This document shows positions 59,813 to 64,000 of a stretch of 64,000 bases of DNA, in pieces. Under the pieces are notes generated by a model, which made no database searches, was not told where the DNA came from, and saw only the letters and a list, made by a program, of their open reading frames with translations. The position numbers and the translations under genes are program-made. Numbering within the stretch: the first letter of the stretch is position 1; each line of letters starts with the position of its first letter. Origin of the DNA: JAEUJM01 sp964635055 (lineage in GTDB: Bacteria > Actinomycetota > Acidimicrobiia > Acidimicrobiales > DATDAH01); assembly GCA_964635055.1 (NCBI GenBank), contig CAZWMT010000009.1, forward strand, positions 1 through 64,000. The letters run 5' to 3'.

Positions 59813-60739
59813 ATGCCACAGAGGACCTGGTCGAGAACGCGTGTCAGGGTGGCGACGACCGCGCTGGTCGCCGTTGCCGTGGTGGCGGGCGCCGCCGGGG
59901 CCACCGCCGCACCGGCGTCGCCCGGCTCCGCTCCCGGGGCCAGTGCCGCCCAGCCCGGCCTGCCCGTCGCTCCGGGCGTCGCTGCGGGGCCGGGGGAGCG
60001 GGGGGCGCCCGAGGTGGTGCTGGGCGACGACACCCGCCAGCCGGTGGCCCACCCGAGGAACTTCCCGCACGGAGCGATCGGACTGCTCCGGCCGGTGTGG
60101 TCGGGAGGCCACTACACGAGCTGCACGGGCTTCATGGTCGGTCCCCACACGGTGCTCACCGCCGCCCACTGCCTCTACGACGCACCCCACGGCGGCAAGC
60201 CGAACTACGTGCAGTTCCAGGCCGCCAAGTTCTCGACGGGGCTGTACCTGATGCAGTGCATCGCCCACAACCACGCCAACATGCTCGTACCCCAGTCGTT
60301 CATCGACTCACCGAACACGGGTGACGACCTGGCGGCGCTCGAGGTCGGGAGCTGCACCGACGGCAGCGGCTTTCCCAACGACCCGATCGACCTGACCGGC
60401 TGGATGGGGTTCGCCCCCGACGACCTCACCGGGGACACCGTGAAGATCTCGGGCTACCCGGACGACCACGAGGACACGATGATGACGGGGCACGGGCCCG
60501 TTCGGCGCACGTCGTCGCGCATCCTCAACTATCGCATCGACACGACCCAAGGCCAGAGCGGGTCTCCGGTGTTCGCGAGGTTCGACCCCGAGGGCGCGGC
60601 GCCGCGGGGTTGGTATGCCATCGGCGTGCACAGTGGGGGCCTGCGGTCGGCCGATGCCAACTGGGCGGCGCGCATCGCCGGTGGCAACTACAACCGCGTG
60701 GTCCACTGGTTCCTCCGCGACCCCGTCCAGCCCTACTGA
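59813..60739 (+). CDS. Secreted trypsin-like (V8/glutamyl endopeptidase type) serine protease
   Basis: 308 residues, ATG at 59813. Signal peptide VATTALVAVAVVAGAAGATA, cleavage near ATAAPAS, then a possible propeptide to about 70. Catalytic triad: His in VLTAAHCLYD, Asp in NTGDDLAALEVGS and Ser in TQGQSGSPVF. The GQSGSP form and the early SCTGFMVGPHTVLTAAHC disulfide loop are typical of the S1B V8-like group. Probably degrades extracellular proteins. It stands alone. Confidence 0.9.
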   Translation: MPQRTWSRTRVRVATTALVAVAVVAGAAGATAAPASPGSAPGASAAQPGLPVAPGVAAGPGERGAPEVVLGDDTRQPVAHPRNFPHGAIGLLRPVWSGGHYTSCTGFMVGPHTVLTAAHCLYDAPHGGKPNYVQFQAAKFSTGLYLMQCIAHNHANMLVPQSFIDSPNTGDDLAALEVGSCTDGSGFPNDPIDLTGWMGFAPDDLTGDTVKISGYPDDHEDTMMTGHGPVRRTSSRILNYRIDTTQGQSGSPVFARFDPEGAAPRGWYAIGVHSGGLRSADANWAARIAGGNYNRVVHWFLRDPVQPY

Positions 60740-60892
60740 TCCCCGGGCCCGGCTGAGCGCGGGTCCCCTGGGGGCGTGTCCGGCTCCACTGACGCGCCGC
60801 CTTGTCGCCCCCGCCGGCCAGATGCGGCCGTCGGGCGGTGCGCCGACGGCTACCCCCCGCCAGGCGGCGGCGACCTGCGCGGAGGCCTGGGC

Positions 60893-61516
60893 TCAGCCCG
60901 CGGCGGTCGTGGTGGTACCGCCGCCGCCGCCGCCGCCACCGCCGCCACTGCCACTGCTGTCCGAGGGGCCGCAGGCGCTGGTGCCCAGCGCATCGGCGGC
61001 GTCGGCCTGCGCCTGGCGGGCGGCCTCGGCGTCGCTCTGCACCTCGGCGACGGCGTCCTCGAAGGACGCGAGGGTGTCGGTGGGGGCGTCGGCGAGCTGG
61101 TCGGCGACGGCCGTCTGATCGTCGAGCGCCTGGGTGAGCTGGTCGAACGCGTCGGAGAGGTCGCCCGGGACGTCGAGGGCCTCGAGCGACGACTTGTAGT
61201 CGGCCAGTGCGGTGCCGATGCCCTGCGCCGCGGTGCCGAGATCGCTCACCGCCGCCTGGTACTCGTCTCGGTTGGCGGCGGACTGGAGGTCGTCGAGCGC
61301 GGTGGAGAAGTCGGCGGTGGCGGCGTCGAGCGACGCCTGGCCCGCGCTGCAGGCGTCGCTCAGCTGGGTGGCGAACTCACCGGTCGCGCCACCGCCACCG
61401 CCGCCGGCACCGGCAGTGGTGGTCGAGGACCCGGCATCGTCGTCGCCGCTGCTGCTGCACCCGAAGAGGACGGCGATGCAGGCGACGATGGCGGCGAAAC
61501 GCAGCAGTCGGGACAC
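60893..61516 (-). CDS. Small Thr/Gly-rich helical lipoprotein (paralogue of 62878-63492)
   Basis: 207 residues, GTG start at 61516 with GGAGG upstream. MSRLLRFAAIVACIAVLFGC is a lipoprotein signal with lipobox; SSSGDDD follows. Gly/Thr-rich linkers flank a helical acidic core (about 45-180) with FATQLSDACSAGQASLDAA and paired Cys near both ends (DACSAG and TSACGPS). Unknown family. Its N-terminus and core align with the lipoprotein at 62878-63492 (MSRLLR, FGC/LGC-SSSGDD, FATxLxDxCxxGQ). Confidence 0.72.
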   Translation of the reverse strand: MSRLLRFAAIVACIAVLFGCSSSGDDDAGSSTTTAGAGGGGGGATGEFATQLSDACSAGQASLDAATADFSTALDDLQSAANRDEYQAAVSDLGTAAQGIGTALADYKSSLEALDVPGDLSDAFDQLTQALDDQTAVADQLADAPTDTLASFEDAVAEVQSDAEAARQAQADAADALGTSACGPSDSSGSGGGGGGGGGGTTTTAAG

Positions 61517-61743
61517 GTGTTACCTCCGCAAGGGATCTGACCGGCGACGAGCGTACCGCGCGGTGACGGTGCGGCGCCGCAGCCGGTCGCCCCTCGCCGT
61601 CGCGCCGCGCGAGGTCGGATGGTCGCCACTCGTGGGTGGTCCCGGCGGGGGCCCACCCACGCGACACATGACCGCGCCCGCGGCCCGAGGCGGGCGGCGC
61701 GGCGGGGGCACGCTGGCTACGATCCCCGGCGGGAGGTGGGCCG

Positions 61744-62715
61744 ATGCGGGGCGGATCAACGCTGTCGATGGTGTCGATGGGGTCGGTGGTGGTGCTCGTC
61801 ATGGCGCTGAGCGCCGGGTGCGGCAGCGGCGTGCAGGACTCCGGGCTGGGCGAGTGGCTCGGGCCGGCGGACGCCGCCTGTGACGACGAGCTGTCGGAGG
61901 TGGGTGGCCTCGCCGAGACGCCGGCCGACGCCGCGGCGAACGCGGACGCGCTCACGGACGCCTTCGCGTCCGCGTCGCAGAAGGTGGCCGACCTCGAGCC
62001 GCCCACCGGGGACGACGGCGAAGCGGTGTCCGAATTCCTCGGGACCATCAACGGCGTGGCCGAGGACCAGGCGGCCGCGGTCGAGGCGTCCGACGACGGC
62101 ACCGACGACTTCGCGTACGCGGCCGCCTTCGCCGAGCTCGACGCCGACGCCGCGGCCGAGCAGGCCGAGGCGCTCGGGCTCGAGGACTGCACCGCCCGCT
62201 ACCGCGACGCCGCCGACTCGATCAGCACCACCGCGGACACTCTCGAGGCACTCGGAGCGGTCTCCGAGATCCGTGTCGGCGACTGCACGTCGGACAACGA
62301 GGACGAGATCGAGGCCGCCGAGTGCACCGACGACGCGGCCGCGGCGGAGGTGCTCACCACCGAGCTGACCGACGAGTTCGACTGCGGCTCCGACTCGGAC
62401 ATCTCGCGGTCGTTCAGCCAGAGCCAGGGCGACGTGTCCGTGGCGGCGGGTGTCTGTCTGGCCAGCCTCGGCCCGTCCCCCGAGGAGGTCGACAACGTGT
62501 GGGACATCGGGTCGTGCGTGGCGTCCGACGACCCGAACGAGGACCCCTTCACCGGCGTGGAGGTCGCGTGCGACGACCCCACCGCCACCCTCGAGGTGAC
62601 CGACGACGTGGGGGTCGACGACACCTGCCCTGGCGCCGACGACGTGGGCATCCTCCACAGCGACGAGGAGGTCGACCTCTTCGGCGAGGGCAGCTGGTGC
62701 CTCAGCCCGCTCTGA
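61744..62715 (+). CDS. Acidic Cys-rich lipoprotein of unknown function
   Basis: 323 residues, ATG at 61744, preceded by GGGAGG. Signal with lipobox VVLVMALSAGCGSG. The mature protein is very acidic, with a helical first half (DAACDDELSEVGGLAETP, DGEAVSEFLGTINGVAED) and a Cys-rich second half (SEIRVGDCTSD, AAECTDDA, FDCGSDSD, GVCLASLG, GSCVASDD, VACDDP, DTCPGADD, SWCLSPL) that could form several disulfides. The Cys repeats with 'VGDC' motifs resemble septum-formation/DUF4190-type extracellular domains, but I cannot assign a family. Confidence 0.7.
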   Translation: MRGGSTLSMVSMGSVVVLVMALSAGCGSGVQDSGLGEWLGPADAACDDELSEVGGLAETPADAAANADALTDAFASASQKVADLEPPTGDDGEAVSEFLGTINGVAEDQAAAVEASDDGTDDFAYAAAFAELDADAAAEQAEALGLEDCTARYRDAADSISTTADTLEALGAVSEIRVGDCTSDNEDEIEAAECTDDAAAAEVLTTELTDEFDCGSDSDISRSFSQSQGDVSVAAGVCLASLGPSPEEVDNVWDIGSCVASDDPNEDPFTGVEVACDDPTATLEVTDDVGVDDTCPGADDVGILHSDEEVDLFGEGSWCLSPL

Positions 62716-62831
62716 CCTGCTGAACCCTGACCCGCGGAACCGACGGCCCGACGGTCGACGGGACGGGCTGCTCGTCGACCCGACGGGCCGGTCCCACGCC
62801 GATCACGATCCGATGGTCGTGGGACGAGCAG

Positions 62832-62870
62832 ACCGGGCCAGTCGGCCGGTGGCCGACCGGCTGGCCCGGT
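62832..62870. terminator. Bidirectional hairpin terminator between convergent lipoprotein genes
   Basis: ACCGGGCCAG at 62832 pairs with CTGGCCCGGT at 62861, with inner TCGGCC/GGCCGA pairs and a GGT loop. A second inverted repeat lies just before it (GTCCCACG at 62791 with CGTGGGAC at 62819). The 162-bp gap joins two coding ends, so termination in both directions is the simplest role. Confidence 0.6.
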
Positions 62871-62877
62871 GCCGTGA

Positions 62878-63492
62878 TCAGAAGCTGGTGGTGTCGGTGG
62901 TGTCGGACGAGCTGTCGTCCTGGGAGGCGCAGTCGGGTGCGTCCAGGGCCTCGGCGGCGTCGTCGGCCACCTGGTCCAACTCGTCGTTGGCATCCTGGAG
63001 CGCGTTGAACGCGTCGGTGAACGCCGCGCCGTCGTCGGCGGCGATGGCGTCGCGGAGGTCTTCGGTGAGCGCTTGGCGCTCCTCGACCCCGGCGGTGAAG
63101 TCGTCGAGCGCCGCCTGCGCGTCGTCGGGCACGTCGAGGTCCTCGACCCCGGCCAGGAAGTCGTCGAAGGCGTTGATGACCGTCTCGGTGGCGGTCTCGG
63201 CGTCATCGAGGGCGGTCGCGTAGGCCGCGGTGTCGCCGCTGCTGTCGGCGGTGGCCAGTTCGTCGAGGGCGGCCTGGAGGTCCTCGCCGGCGGCATCGGT
63301 GGTGGATTGGCCGGTGGCGCACAGGTCGTTCAACGCGGTGGCGAACTCGGCGCCGGCGTCGGTGGTCGTCGTGGTGTCCGCCTCGGCGGTGGTCGTGGTG
63401 TCCGAGGCGTCATCCCCGCTGCTGCTGCACCCCAGCAGGGCGAGCGAGCCGGCGGCGATGACGATGGCAGAGTTGCGGAGCAGGCGCGACAC
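62878..63492 (-). CDS. Small Thr-rich helical lipoprotein (paralogue of 60893-61516)
   Basis: 204 residues, GTG at 63492 with GGGAGGA upstream. MSRLLRNSAIVIAAGSLALLGC is the lipoprotein signal, then a Thr/Asp-rich linker (SDTTTTAEADTTTTTD). The helical core has FATALNDLCATGQSTTDAAG and ends with APDCASQDDSS, so the two Cys bracket the core exactly as in the paralogue. Function unknown; a coiled-coil-like outer-face lipoprotein. Confidence 0.72.
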   Translation of the reverse strand: MSRLLRNSAIVIAAGSLALLGCSSSGDDASDTTTTAEADTTTTTDAGAEFATALNDLCATGQSTTDAAGEDLQAALDELATADSSGDTAAYATALDDAETATETVINAFDDFLAGVEDLDVPDDAQAALDDFTAGVEERQALTEDLRDAIAADDGAAFTDAFNALQDANDELDQVADDAAEALDAPDCASQDDSSSDTTDTTSF

Positions 63493-63617
63493 GTTCAGGT
63501 TTCCTCCCGGGAGTGATGATGACGCAGGGACGGTAGCGCCCGAGTGGGCGCCGCGCCGTCGAAGCGGTCGCGGATGTGGGCGCGGCCTCGTCGGGCCGCC
63601 GAGCCCATGAACGGGTG

Positions 63618-64000
63618 TCAGGCCTCGCAGACGTAGCTGGCGACCTCGCCGTCGAGGGCGGCGGCCATGTCGCGGGCCACGGCCTCGGTGCCGGGTCGGG
63701 CGATCCACTTGTCGCCGGCGACGTAGTAGGTGGCGCCACCACCCCCGAACGCGACGATGAAGCTGCAGTCGAAGAACGCGCCGTCCTCCACGAAGGCGCG
63801 CTGGGCGGCAGCGTCGGCGAAGAGGTAGAGGTTCACGATCTCGCCGCCGAACTCGCACGTGCCCTCGGCCGAGGTGCCCGGCTGTTGCAGCCCCGCACCC
63901 ACGTCCGCGTAGTTCGTGCAGCCTTCGAGGGCGTCGCTGAGGTCGCTCGGCGTGGAGGCATCGACGGGTGAGGAGGGCTCGACCGTCCCGGTCCCGGTCC
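63618..64000 (-). CDS. Hypothetical protein, 5' end beyond the window
   Basis: The frame is open to the right edge with no stop, so the GTG at 63902 is not necessarily the start; upstream codons give TVEPSSPVDASTPSDLSDAL and EGCTNYADV. The visible ~127 residues include an acidic Ser/Pro linker, then a mixed domain (GTCEFGGEIVNLYLFADA, AFFDCSFIVAFGGGGATYYV, IARPGTEAVARDMAA, VASYVCEA) with four Cys, suggesting a secreted or lipoprotein domain. Not assigned to a family. Confidence 0.65.
   Translation of the reverse strand, partial: TGTGTVEPSSPVDASTPSDLSDALEGCTNYADVGAGLQQPGTSAEGTCEFGGEIVNLYLFADAAAQRAFVEDGAFFDCSFIVAFGGGGATYYVAGDKWIARPGTEAVARDMAAALDGEVASYVCEA

Overview
This is a high-GC chromosomal segment with many GTG starts and start/stop overlaps (ATGA, GTGA, TGATG). 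It carries two tiny basic ribosomal proteins that I know only from Actinomycetota: a bS22-like protein at 55746-55847 and a bL37-like protein at 36045-36128. With the PQQ/NHL secreted proteins and the FtsX arrays, an actinomycete, perhaps of the Acidimicrobiia (Iamia-like), is the best guess. The phylum is fairly secure from the sequence; the class is inference. No rRNA, phage, IS element or CRISPR array is visible.

Layout. 1-686: 3' end of a dienoyl-CoA isomerase-like crotonase gene. 717-7451 (minus): seven tightly packed genes reading leftward (queuosine-precursor transporter, LysM/transglycosylase, small HExxH protein, VOC protein, membrane sulfatase-like protein, unknown, PQQ propeller lipoprotein). 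7490-10273 (plus): phytoene-desaturase-like oxidoreductase, NarL-type regulator and a stand-alone receiver. 10290-24365 (minus): a long operon read from 24365 leftward: receiver-cyclase, ABC ATPase, a 39-residue FtsX remnant, four full-length FtsX permeases and a histidine kinase. 24524-26361 (plus, divergent): a cyclic-nucleotide-binding protein and a metallo-beta-lactamase-fold hydrolase. 26753-36152: a giant NHL-repeat secreted protein, a truncated carotenoid oxygenase and divergent peptidases (S9 and CocE/S15-like). 36273-39647: alpha/beta hydrolase, ECF sigma factor with its membrane partner, and an orphan AbiEi-like gene. 39925-51326: housekeeping genes (PHP phosphoesterase, ychF, SDR, DUF192, rsmI, rmuC, metG, tatD, an Rpf-like transglycosylase, rsmA, ispE). 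51565-64000: acidic lipoproteins, a LuxR-type ATPase regulator, bS22, tRNA-Gln, a beta-helix/NHL secreted protein, a serine protease and a run of small lipoproteins.

The most interesting block is 9138-26361. A two-component system (one kinase; three receiver proteins, one of them fused to a class III nucleotide cyclase) is encoded in and around an ABC system with one ATPase and four FtsX permeases. Divergent from the cyclase, 158 bp away, lies a protein with an apparently intact cyclic-nucleotide-binding domain, followed after 5 bp by an MBL-fold hydrolase that could act as a phosphodiesterase. Read together, this looks like a self-contained circuit: sense, phosphorylate, make a cyclic nucleotide, bind it, perhaps degrade it, and control a multi-permease export or lipid-extraction machine. 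The gene arrangement is seen directly; the wiring is inference.
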